From contig OY282354.1 of NCBI GenBank assembly GCA_958295485.1, positions 558,001 to 622,000 of the forward strand: a stretch of DNA of 64,000 nt, written 5' to 3'. The stretch is from an uncultured Gammaproteobacteria bacterium (GTDB lineage: Bacteria > Pseudomonadota > Gammaproteobacteria > Eutrophobiales > Eutrophobiaceae). The notes under the pieces are model-generated. The model searched no databases and had not been told where the DNA came from. It saw only the letters and a list, made by a program, of their open reading frames with translations. The position numbers were made by a program, and so were the translations under genes. Of the stretch, positions 56,265 to 64,000 are shown in pieces; within the stretch, counting starts at the first letter, position 1, and each line of letters opens with the position of its first letter.

Positions 56265-57338
56265 ATGTCCGTAAAGCTGATTAATGATCGTTTGTTGCGA
56301 GCGCTAAGGCGCCAACCCGTCGATATGACACCCGTGTGGATCATGCGCCAGGCCGGCCGGTATTTGCCGGAATATCGCGCTACGCGAAAGCAGGCGGGTG
56401 ATTTTATGACCTTATGCAAAACCCCTGAACTTGCCTGTAAAGTAACCTTGCAACCTTTGCAACGCTTCAATTTGGATGCGGCTATCTTGTTTTCCGACAT
56501 TCTTACCATTCCCGACGCCATGGGATTGGGCTTGAGGGTTGTGGAAAATCAAGGGCCGCAGTTTGCCCATCCGGTGCAATCAAGGGAAGACATTCAGAAA
56601 TTATCAGCGCCGGATATCGATACCGACTTGCGCTACGTCATGGACGCCGTAAGGCTGATTAAACGGGAATTGGGCAACAAAGCGCCGTTGATTGGCTTTG
56701 CCGGCAGTCCCTGGACAATCGCCACCTATATGATTGAAGGTGGTTCAAGCAAACAATTCAGCCGGGCTAAAGGCATGTTGTATGAACAACCGGCGTTAGC
56801 GCACCGGCTTTTGGAAGTATTGAGCCAATCCATCATCGATTACTTGAATGGTCAGATTGAAGCGGGCGTGGATGTAGTGATGATCTTTGATTCATGGGGG
56901 GGGATATTATCCCACGATGCCTATAAGGAATTTTCGCTCAGCTATATGGAACAAATCGTTGACGGTCTTGACACCGGGGATGGAGAAAATAATGTGCCCG
57001 TGATTTTGTTCACCAAGGGCGGGGGGCTTTGGGTTGAGGCTATGGCAAAGTCCGGCTGTGACGCCCTGGGGGTGGACTGGACTGTGGACATCGGCGCCGT
57101 GCGAAAAAGGTTGGGGGGACGGGTTGCGTTACAAGGCAACCTGGATACGGCGGTATTGTATTCCGACCCCATGATGATACGAAAGGAAGTCGCCAAGGTG
57201 TTGGCCTCATACGGAGAAGGCAGTGGTCACGTGTTTAATCTCGGGCACGGCATTCACCCGGACATAGACCCTGATAACGTTGCCGCGCTTGTAGACGCGG
57301 TGCATGAACTGAGCGAACCATTTCACTCAGGCGGATAA
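56265..57338 (+). CDS. hemE: Uroporphyrinogen decarboxylase
   Basis: 357 residues. [19 protein letters not shown] with the active-site Arg pair, [44 protein letters not shown] and [16 protein letters not shown] are the family signatures. Decarboxylates uroporphyrinogen III in heme synthesis. Nine bases separate it from the DUF368 gene. Confidence 0.97.
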   Translation: MSVKLINDRLLRALRRQPVDMTPVWIMRQAGRYLPEYRATRKQAGDFMTLCKTPELACKVTLQPLQRFNLDAAILFSDILTIPDAMGLGLRVVENQGPQFAHPVQSREDIQKLSAPDIDTDLRYVMDAVRLIKRELGNKAPLIGFAGSPWTIATYMIEGGSSKQFSRAKGMLYEQPALAHRLLEVLSQSIIDYLNGQIEAGVDVVMIFDSWGGILSHDAYKEFSLSYMEQIVDGLDTGDGENNVPVILFTKGGGLWVEAMAKSGCDALGVDWTVDIGAVRKRLGGRVALQGNLDTAVLYSDPMMIRKEVAKVLASYGEGSGHVFNLGHGIHPDIDPDNVAALVDAVHELSEPFHSGG

Positions 57339-57346
57339 CGCATCTT

Positions 57347-58273
57347 ATGAAGCAAGAGCTTTCCCTGAAATTGAAAGAACGATGCCTGTTGATACTCAAG
57401 GGTTTCTGCATCGGCGCGGCGGATGTCGTCCCCGGGGTGAGCGGCGGCACTATGGCGTTTATATTAGGCATTTACGCTGAGCTCATTGCCGCAATTAAAT
57501 CCTTCGACCTTGCCTGGCTTGCATCCCTGGTCAAGCTGGATTTCAAGCTCGCCATATCAAGACCGCATTTCGGTTTTCTCCTGCCGTTGTCATGCGGCAT
57601 CGTTGCCGCCTTGCTGTTTTTTGTCCGCATCGTGGAACTGCCGCAATTGTTGGTGGAGCATCCTCAAGAGATATATGGTTTGTTTTTTGGTTTGATTGCC
57701 GGCTCAATCGTGACCCTCCTGATGGAGTTGAAGGCATTAACCATAAAAGAAGCCATTTTATTATTAACAGGGATTGTTTCAGGCTTGATCGTATTCAACC
57801 TGACGCCCGGCCAGACCCCCGATGACAGCTGGTTTATATTTATCGCCGGCGCCCTGGCGATTTGCGCCATGATCCTGCCGGGCATATCAGGTTCATTTGT
57901 ATTATTGATACTGAATAAATATACCTATGTATTTAATGCAATCGGTTATTTCAAGTTATCCGTATTAATTCCCTTTGCCTTGGGCGCCGTCACCGGGATC
58001 GTCTTGTTCAGTCGTTTACTGTCGTATGTTCTCAAACATTATTATCGCCTTACCATGCTTTTCATCACCGGGGTCCTGGTGGCGTCGTTATCGGTTATCT
58101 GGCCTTTCCAGGAAAGCATCCATGAAACAGCAGGCGGCAATCCGGGCCTGATTGATACGGACCCCATGGCCCAGTCCGTATTAGTCTCAGTCTCACTCAT
58201 CATAGCGGGTTTTGCCGTCGTTCTTGGCATCCGGGCAATAGGGAACAGCCAGCAGGCAGCAGGCAACGGGTGA
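57347..58273 (+). CDS. DUF368 membrane protein (PopT-type polyprenyl-phosphate translocase family)
   Basis: 308 residues, about eight to ten membrane segments. GAADVVPGVSGGTMAFILGI near the N-terminus and its inverted-repeat partner LPGISGSFVLLILNKY in the second half are the DUF368 signature. Members have been reported to recycle undecaprenyl phosphate across the membrane. It probably shares a transcript with hemE and converges with lnt 13 bases away. Confidence 0.88.
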   Translation: MKQELSLKLKERCLLILKGFCIGAADVVPGVSGGTMAFILGIYAELIAAIKSFDLAWLASLVKLDFKLAISRPHFGFLLPLSCGIVAALLFFVRIVELPQLLVEHPQEIYGLFFGLIAGSIVTLLMELKALTIKEAILLLTGIVSGLIVFNLTPGQTPDDSWFIFIAGALAICAMILPGISGSFVLLILNKYTYVFNAIGYFKLSVLIPFALGAVTGIVLFSRLLSYVLKHYYRLTMLFITGVLVASLSVIWPFQESIHETAGGNPGLIDTDPMAQSVLVSVSLIIAGFAVVLGIRAIGNSQQAAGNG

Positions 58274-58286
58274 CCGGCGCAGGTAT

Positions 58287-59840
58287 TTATCGGGGAGATT
58301 TATTTGCGCGGGCTGTCCCGGGTTTAATTGGGGGACGGCTCCAGACCAGGAGCAACAGGAGAAGTGACAGCAGCGCTACGGGAATATCGCCGGTCAGGGC
58401 GTAGGGGGTATTCCCCCTGAACAGGGAGATTTTTGTGGCGACGGCGTCCGGCTTGAATTGAGTCGTCTTGCCGATAATCCTGCCTTTTTCATTGATAATT
58501 GCGCTGATGCCGGTATTGGTGGCCCGTGCCATGTACCTGCCGGTTTCAATGGCCCTCATTCGCGCCATTTGCAGGTGTTGGTGGGGCGAGGCTGAATCGC
58601 CAAACCAGGCGTCATTGCTGACGTTTACGAGGAGATCGGCGTCCGGGAGAGCTTCGATGATTTCATTGCCGAACGTGTCCTCGTAACAGATTGAAACCCC
58701 CATGGAAAATTCGGAACCGTGAAGAACAGGCCGGGCGTTCAAATCGCCGGGGGTGAAATTCGACATGGGTATTTGCATGAGTGCAATGAGATCGCCAAGG
58801 AGGGGCTTGAGGGGCACGTATTCACCGAACGGAACGAGGTGGCGTTTATTATAAACCTGTTCTTTCCCCCCAAGCAGCAGCAGGCTGTTGAAGTGCTCAC
58901 CGGTATCGAGGTCTTCAGTCGGCAGGCCAACCAATAGCATGGCGCCGTTGTTTCTTGCGATTGAGTCCAGTTCGCCGATAAATTCCCGTTCATTGTGTAA
59001 ATACGAGGGGATTGCCGTTTCCGGCCAGATGATTAAATCATACGCCCGGAAAGGTTCAGTCAGTGAGAGATACAGTTCCAAGGAAGATTTTTTATACTCC
59101 GGCAACCATTTTACTTCTTGGGGTATGGCGCCCTGGATGAGGGCTACTTCAATGTCAGCGCCCCTGTTTTCAGTCCATTGTTGTTGCCGGGACCACCAGC
59201 CGAAAGCTAAAACCGCCAACAGGATGGATGTCAATAATATCTTTTTGTCCGACCTGGCGAGGAGTACGAAAACGCCGGATAAAAAAACAATGATAAAGCT
59301 GACGCCGAATGTCCCGATTAAACTTGCATAGCCGGACAGGATGGTATCGGTTTGAGTGTATCCCAGGGATAACCAGGGGAACCCGGTGAATAACCAGGAA
59401 CGAACCCATTCACTCAAGGCCCACAAGGCCGGCATGAGCGCCAGGAAATAGCCGTAATCCGACTGTAGCGGGTGCAGGGGCAGGCCCCCGCGCCGGCCTT
59501 CTCCAAGATAGCTTCCAAGGTAGCCGACCAGGGCGGGGAACAGGGACAGGTAGGCTATTAATAAAAACGTCAGCGCGTATGCGCCGATTAAATTTACCCC
59601 GGCAAAAAGGTTGATGCTGATGTGCAACCAATTGACGCCGACGCCGAATAATCCCAGGCCGTATAAATATCCGTTGATAAAGGCTTTGGTTTTATTGTTC
59701 TTGCGCCAGGTAATAAAGAGAATGGCTAAGGTGATAAAAGGGATGATATATATATTATATGGAGCGAATGCGAACGCAGTCAGGCCGCCGACTGACAAAC
59801 AGAGTAATCCCTGGGGTATTTTTGCAAGTAGCTTGCCCAT
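58287..59840 (-). CDS. lnt: Apolipoprotein N-acyltransferase
   Basis: 517 residues: about eight membrane segments (FTGFPWLSLGYTQ is typical), then a nitrilase-like domain with the catalytic Glu in WPETAIPS and Cys in SICYEDTFGNEI. Adds the third acyl chain to the N-terminal Cys of lipoproteins, which would include the ASST-like lipoproteins in this window. Residues around 125-140 ([18 protein letters not shown]) are extra relative to relatives and coincide with a DNA repeat. Last gene of the miaB-phoH-ybeY-corC-lnt block. Confidence 0.95.
   Translation of the reverse strand: MGKLLAKIPQGLLCLSVGGLTAFAFAPYNIYIIPFITLAILFITWRKNNKTKAFINGYLYGLGLFGVGVNWLHISINLFAGVNLIGAYALTFLLIAYLSLFPALVGYLGSYLGEGRRGGLPLHPLQSDYGYFLALMPALWALSEWVRSWLFTGFPWLSLGYTQTDTILSGYASLIGTFGVSFIIVFLSGVFVLLARSDKKILLTSILLAVLAFGWWSRQQQWTENRGADIEVALIQGAIPQEVKWLPEYKKSSLELYLSLTEPFRAYDLIIWPETAIPSYLHNEREFIGELDSIARNNGAMLLVGLPTEDLDTGEHFNSLLLLGGKEQVYNKRHLVPFGEYVPLKPLLGDLIALMQIPMSNFTPGDLNARPVLHGSEFSMGVSICYEDTFGNEIIEALPDADLLVNVSNDAWFGDSASPHQHLQMARMRAIETGRYMARATNTGISAIINEKGRIIGKTTQFKPDAVATKISLFRGNTPYALTGDIPVALLSLLLLLLVWSRPPIKPGTARANKSPR
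59455..59512 (-). repeat. Palindromic repeat inserted in frame in lnt
   Basis: Plus strand GCAGGGGCAGGCCCCCGCGC, then CGGCC. It encodes [10 protein letters not shown] in lnt; the rsmG element encodes [10 protein letters not shown]. Both insertions use the same reading frame of the same element. Confidence 0.6.
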
Positions 59841-59955
59841 CAGTAGTTCCCGCTAACAGCGAGTTTGAGGCCTGTTTTTCCGGTTAGTGGGAGCCGCCGC
59901 TCATCCATGAAGAAGCAGGCGTCAGGAGGCGGGCCGGTAACGACATCGCATGTAT

Positions 59956-60795
59956 TCAGTTCAGTTTTTCAAATCGCAATAAATGCAATCTTCTTTTGTC
60001 GGCCCTGAGTATTTTCACGTTATGACCGGCAAACTCAATCAGTTCTCCCCGTTTCGGCAAATGACCGAATGCGTTAACGATCAAGCCGCCGACTGTTTCA
60101 TAATTATCATTGCTGAGGTCCGTGCCGAAATAACTGTTGAATTCATCAATAGGAGTGAATGCCTGCACCGTGTAACGGTTTCTTCCATGTTGTTTTATGG
60201 GCGTTTCTTCGGCGGGGTCATGTTCATCTTCGATCTCGCCTACAATTTCTTCTATCACGTCTTCAATGGTGACCAGGCCGGCGATGCCGTATTCATCGAT
60301 AACAATCGCCATGTGGTTGCGGTTGGTGCGGAAATCCCTCAGTAATATATTCAGGTGTTTGCTCTCAGGCACAAATACGGTGGGTCGCATCAGGTCTTCT
60401 ATTTCAAACTCCCCTGCATCGTTATCGACAAAATAAGGCAATAAATCCTTTGCCAGGAGGATCCCCAACACCTCGTCCTGGTCATCGCTGACTACCGGAA
60501 AGCGCGAATGGCCCGACTCGATCACCGTATTTACAATGCTTTCCGGCTCGGCATCGTGATTGATGACAATCATTTGCACCCGGGGAACCATGATGTCCCG
60601 AACCTGCATCTCCGATACATGGATAGCGCCTTCAAGCATCGACAATACATCGGGGTTCAGTATGTTTCTTGATTCAGAATCGCGCAGTATTTCAATTAAT
60701 GCCTGTAGATCCTGGGGGCTGTCTGATAAGGCGGTTTTAAGCTGCTCCCACCATGATTTTTTGCTTTTACTCGACGGAGGTTTGTCTTTACTCAT
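59956..60795 (-). CDS. corC: CorC/YbeX-type CBS-domain protein
   Basis: 279 residues: an acidic/basic N-terminus, two CBS domains (VRDIMVPRVQMIVINHDAEP; IEDLMRPTVFVPESKHLNIL, IVIDEYGIAGLVTIEDVIEE) and a C-terminal CorC_HlyC domain (YETVGGLIVNAFGHLPKRGE). Related to magnesium efflux; the operon position next to ybeY and lnt is the standard one. Separated from ybeY by three bases. Confidence 0.93.
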   Translation of the reverse strand: MSKDKPPSSKSKKSWWEQLKTALSDSPQDLQALIEILRDSESRNILNPDVLSMLEGAIHVSEMQVRDIMVPRVQMIVINHDAEPESIVNTVIESGHSRFPVVSDDQDEVLGILLAKDLLPYFVDNDAGEFEIEDLMRPTVFVPESKHLNILLRDFRTNRNHMAIVIDEYGIAGLVTIEDVIEEIVGEIEDEHDPAEETPIKQHGRNRYTVQAFTPIDEFNSYFGTDLSNDNYETVGGLIVNAFGHLPKRGELIEFAGHNVKILRADKRRLHLLRFEKLN

Positions 60796-60798
60796 TTA

Positions 60799-61254
60799 TC
60801 ACTGGTTCAGGTAAGGGTTGGGGAAGCCCAGGGTTTTCAGTATCGAAATTTCTTTTTCTTCCATTATCTTCGCATCCTTGTCTTTAACATGATCATAGCT
60901 CATTAAATGCAAAATGCCATGAATAATCATATGCGCCCAATGCGCCGGCAGTGATTTATTTTGCGCGGCGGCCTCTTGTTTGATGATTGGGGCGCAAATG
61001 ACTATATCGCCAAGTAAAATGGATGGGGGACCGCCGGCGTCATTCAGCGGGAATGACAGTACGTTGGTCGGTTCGTCGATATGCCGCCACCTGGCGTTCA
61101 GTGATTGAATTTCATCCTCATCCGTAATGCGCAACGTGATTTCCGCCTCTTTTATGTTCCCGTCCAATGCTGACCTGGCCCACTGGACAAGTTTATTTTC
61201 AGGTGGCGCGGAAGGCTCCGCGGCTATGGATTGAACCGTTATATCAATACCCAT
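60799..61254 (-). CDS. ybeY: Endoribonuclease YbeY
   Basis: 151 residues with the metal-binding motif HGILHLMSYDH and NVLSFPLN. Takes part in 16S rRNA 3'-end maturation and ribosome quality control. Genes on both sides are its usual partners. Confidence 0.95.
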   Translation of the reverse strand: MGIDITVQSIAAEPSAPPENKLVQWARSALDGNIKEAEITLRITDEDEIQSLNARWRHIDEPTNVLSFPLNDAGGPPSILLGDIVICAPIIKQEAAAQNKSLPAHWAHMIIHGILHLMSYDHVKDKDAKIMEEKEISILKTLGFPNPYLNQ

Positions 61255-61291
61255 TATTTACCCCTTTTGCGCCGCGCCCGGCAGCCGCGGG

Positions 61292-62278
61292 TCAACCCGC
61301 ATTGTTGTTTTCGTGCCGTTCATAGGCGTTTAATATTCGCGCTACGAGGGGGTGGCGCACCACGTCCCTGGGTTTGAAAAAGGTAAAACTGATCCCGGGT
61401 TCGTCATCGAGAATGTCAATCACGTGGCGCAACCCTGATTTTTTTCCCTGGGGCAGGTCGATCTGGGTGATGTCGCCCGTAATGACGGCTGTCGAGCTGA
61501 AGCCAATCCGCGTCAGGAACATTTTCATCTGCTCGATGGTGGTATTTTGCGCTTCATCCAGGATGATGAAAGATTCGTTCAGGGTCCTGCCGCGCATGAA
61601 GGCGAGGGGCGCCACTTCAATCACGTTTTTCTCGATATATTTTGTGACCCGGTCAAATCCCAGCATTTCATATAATGCGTCATACAGGGGACGCAGGTAC
61701 GGGTCGACTTTCTGCACCAGGTCGCCGGGCAGGTAGCCTAATTTTTCCCCGGCTTCCACCGCCGGCCGGACAAGGACCAATCGCCGCGCCTGGCTTTGCT
61801 CCAAGGCGACAACGGCGCTGGCGACGGCCAGGTAGGTCTTGCCCGTGCCGGCCGGCCCTATGCCGAAACTGACGTCATGCTCCCGGATATTCCTCAAATA
61901 CAAGCGTTGATTAGGGCTACGGCCTTGAATGACGCCCCGTTTTGTTTTGACAATGACATCTTTTTCCCCATATTCCTCCACGGCGTCATCGATTGCTTTG
62001 TCCTGCAAAGACAGGTGAATTTTTTCGGCTGATAATACGTCGGTTGCCGTTGAGTCATATAGCTCACTCAATAATCGGCTGGCGATGTCAACGGTTTCGG
62101 GATTCCCGATAATGCGGAACCTGTTCCCGCGATTATTTATCTCGACCCCTAAGCGTCTTTCAATCAGCCGCAGGTGAGAATCCAACGAACCACACAAATT
62201 AGCCAATCTCTCGTTATCAGCCGGTTCGAGATTAATTTCAGAGGATAGCGGGAGGACGTTGTCCGAGGAAGCGCTCAA
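61292..62278 (-). CDS. ybeZ: PhoH-like ATPase (YbeZ)
   Basis: 328 residues: N-terminal KH-like part (NNRGNRFRIIGNPETV), then the PhoH ATPase domain with Walker A GPAGTGKTYLAVASA, RPAVEAGEKLGYLPGD, IILDEAQNTTIEQMKMFLTR and GDITQIDLP. Works with YbeY on RNA. Three bases separate it from miaB. Confidence 0.95.
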   Translation of the reverse strand: MSASSDNVLPLSSEINLEPADNERLANLCGSLDSHLRLIERRLGVEINNRGNRFRIIGNPETVDIASRLLSELYDSTATDVLSAEKIHLSLQDKAIDDAVEEYGEKDVIVKTKRGVIQGRSPNQRLYLRNIREHDVSFGIGPAGTGKTYLAVASAVVALEQSQARRLVLVRPAVEAGEKLGYLPGDLVQKVDPYLRPLYDALYEMLGFDRVTKYIEKNVIEVAPLAFMRGRTLNESFIILDEAQNTTIEQMKMFLTRIGFSSTAVITGDITQIDLPQGKKSGLRHVIDILDDEPGISFTFFKPRDVVRHPLVARILNAYERHENNNAG

Positions 62279-62281
62279 GAA

Positions 62282-63649
62282 TCAGGTTGCCGTGGCTTGT
62301 TGCCGGAATGACTCGTTATCATGGTTTGATAATAACTCCCCGCGCAGTGAATTGGGAAGCGCCCGGGTGATTTTTACGTTGACCATCTCGCCGATAAGCT
62401 CAGCTGCGCCGGCGAAGTTCACAACGCGGTTGTTTTCAGTCCGCCCGGCCAGCTCAGCCGGATTTTTACGGGACGGGCCGTCGATTAAAACCGATTGTAT
62501 CGAACCCGTCATGGCTTGACTTAGGTTTTGCGCCTGTTGATTTATCCTCAACTGGAGCAGCTGCAGTCGTTGCTTTTTCTCTTCCCTCGGGGTCTCGTCG
62601 GGATAGGTCGCCGCCGGCGTGCCGGGTCTTTTGCTGTAGATAAAACTGTAGGACTGGTCAAAACCGATTTCCGCGATCAAGTCCATGGTGGCCCGGAAGT
62701 CAGCATCGGTCTCGCCGGGGAAGCCGACGATAAAATCGGACGATATGCTGATGTTCGGCCTTATTTTTCTCAGTCTTCTTATCTTCGACTTGTATTCCAA
62801 TATCGTGTGTCGCCTTTTCATCAGGGACAGTATGCGGTCCGACCCACTCTGCACGGGCAGGTGCAGGTGGTCAACGAGTTCAGGCACGCGGGCGTAAACG
62901 TCGATAAGCCGGTCTGAAAATTCTACCGGGTGTGAAGTCGTGTAACGGATCCGCCGGATACCGTCAATTTCAGCGATGTATTCTATCAACTCCGCTAAAT
63001 CAGCAATGTCGTGGTCGTATGTCGGGCCGCGATAGGCGTTCACGTTCTGGCCAAGCAACGTGACTTCCCGCACCCCTTGCGCCGCGAGATCGGCCACTTC
63101 CGCTATGACGTCATCTAATGGCCGGGAAATCTCTTCCCCCCGCGTATAGGGCACGACGCAAAAAGTGCAATATTTACTGCAACCTTCCATGATTGATACG
63201 AAGGCAACGGGACCGTCCGCCCGAGGCTCAGGCAATTGATCGAATTTTTCAATTTCGGGGAAAGAAATATCCATCACCGGCTTAGCGGATTGCTTCGCCT
63301 CATCGTATAACTGCGGCAGCCGGTGCAATGTTTGCGGGCCGAAGACGATATCGACATAGGGCGCCCTTTGATAAATCGCCGCGCCTTCCTGGCTGGCGAC
63401 GCAACCGCCCACGGCTATCATGAAATCCGGCTCAGCCTGCTTCCGCTGCCGCCAGCGCCCCAATTCCGAGAACAGTTTCTCCTGGGCCTTCTCCCGAATA
63501 GAGCAGGTATTGAAGATAAGCATATCCGCTTCTTCCGGCGCCTGTGCCTCTTCCATGCCATGGGAAGCGTTCAATACGTCCCGCATTTTATCCGAGTCGT
63601 ACTCGTTCATCTGACAACCGAAGGTCTTGACAAACAGTTTCTCGCTCAT
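62282..63649 (-). CDS. miaB: tRNA-2-methylthio-N6-dimethylallyladenosine synthase MiaB
   Basis: 455 residues from ATG 63649 ([20 protein letters not shown]); the frame is open upstream without a better start. The N-terminal UPF0004 cysteines ([22 protein letters not shown]) hold one 4Fe-4S cluster, the radical SAM motif [15 protein letters not shown] the other; a C-terminal TRAM domain begins near [16 protein letters not shown]. Adds the methylthio group to i6A37 of tRNA. First gene of the five-gene minus-strand block. Confidence 0.97.
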   Translation of the reverse strand: MSEKLFVKTFGCQMNEYDSDKMRDVLNASHGMEEAQAPEEADMLIFNTCSIREKAQEKLFSELGRWRQRKQAEPDFMIAVGGCVASQEGAAIYQRAPYVDIVFGPQTLHRLPQLYDEAKQSAKPVMDISFPEIEKFDQLPEPRADGPVAFVSIMEGCSKYCTFCVVPYTRGEEISRPLDDVIAEVADLAAQGVREVTLLGQNVNAYRGPTYDHDIADLAELIEYIAEIDGIRRIRYTTSHPVEFSDRLIDVYARVPELVDHLHLPVQSGSDRILSLMKRRHTILEYKSKIRRLRKIRPNISISSDFIVGFPGETDADFRATMDLIAEIGFDQSYSFIYSKRPGTPAATYPDETPREEKKQRLQLLQLRINQQAQNLSQAMTGSIQSVLIDGPSRKNPAELAGRTENNRVVNFAGAAELIGEMVNVKITRALPNSLRGELLSNHDNESFRQQATAT

Positions 63650-63873
63650 CTTTATTCCAGGGTTTGAATCCTCACCAGGCGCATCGATTAACGATGAGTA
63701 TAGCCCACGCAACCAATGCAACCACGCTGATAGTCAAAAGTAAAACCGGGGCCTTGAAAAAATTCCGGGCTGCCCGGCTGACCCTCGCGTTTCACCGCAA
63801 GCCCTGATTTTGGGTCAAGTTGAGCGCCTGGTCAAGCGCTGAAAGGTTTATCTCCCGTGACCCCGCCGGTTCG

Positions 63874-64000
63874 TTAATGCACGTTTCCCGATGGAGTTTC
63901 ATCGATGAGGTCCGGCGCCGGGCCGGCCTGGTGATGGAGCAACTTCCATGAATCGTTTTCCAGGCTGAATATGTTGGTCGCGATTAACGTGTTGCTGGTC
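63874..64000 (-). CDS. C-terminal end of a SnoaL-like protein (5' end outside window)
   Basis: The minus strand reads LIATNIFSLENDSWKLLHHQ, then AGPAPD to a stop at 63874. The pattern ATN.F....W.L.HH.AGPAP is the end of SnoaL/DUF4440-type (NTF2-fold) proteins. About 42 codons are visible. No function can be given. The 220 bases between it and miaB hold no gene that I recognise. Confidence 0.6.
   Translation of the reverse strand, partial: TSNTLIATNIFSLENDSWKLLHHQAGPAPDLIDETPSGNVH

Overview
The window looks like a chromosome segment of an uncultured gammaproteobacterium. The gene orders mnmG-rsmG-parA-parB-atpIBEFHAGDC-glmU, mrcA / aroK-aroB and miaB-phoH-ybeY-corC-lnt are all typical of that class, and every one of these proteins reads as full length. 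I cannot name the species. The genome is rich in short tandem duplications and small palindromic repeats, two of which appear to sit in frame inside housekeeping genes (rsmG, lnt).

Positions 1-16,800 are a mosaic accessory region lying directly upstream of mnmG. It holds two related GT-C type membrane glycosyltransferase-like proteins, a third more distant one on the minus strand, two arylsulfotransferase-like (ASST) lipoproteins, a small lipoprotein, an SDR oxidoreductase and a Fic protein. Most of the surface proteins end in the same unrecognised ~100-residue domain (called here the DVYL-NDLP domain), present seven times. Between them are repeated fragments of the mnmG promoter and first codons, of the fic 5' and 3' ends and of the SDR gene ends, so the cassettes look as if they arose by repeated recombination using these pieces as joints. 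Four cassettes carry a poly-G tract (7, 22, 5+8 and 25 Gs) at the same junction near the gene start. In two of them the present tract length puts the upstream start codon out of frame with the body of the gene, which is the arrangement of a phase-variable (contingency) locus. No transposase is visible.

Positions 16,800-30,200 are the conserved core: tRNA modification (mnmG), 16S rRNA methylation (rsmG), chromosome partition (parAB), the complete F1Fo ATP synthase operon with a good sigma70-like promoter, and glmU. Positions 30,200-40,000 hold rraA, a small membrane protein, an Ada-like DNA repair protein, an FtsN-like SPOR protein, priA, mrcA (PBP1A) and aroKB.

Positions 40,000-44,800 are a second accessory segment: a minus-strand pair of a RecQ-type helicase with a C-terminal phosphoribosyltransferase-like domain and a DprA-family protein, translationally coupled, next to remnants of a type I restriction methylase and of a VapBC-type toxin-antitoxin pair. 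It resembles a partly decayed defence island.

Positions 44,800-64,000 return to metabolism and envelope genes: gltBD, three tandem 181-bp repeats each containing a perfect 22-bp-stem hairpin with compensatory changes, an HtrA-like protein lacking recognisable catalytic residues, a secreted protein, a CmcJ/NvfI-like oxidoreductase, an SDR protein, an ankyrin protein, hemE, a DUF368 membrane protein, and the lnt-corC-ybeY-phoH-miaB block on the minus strand. The right edge cuts a SnoaL-like gene.
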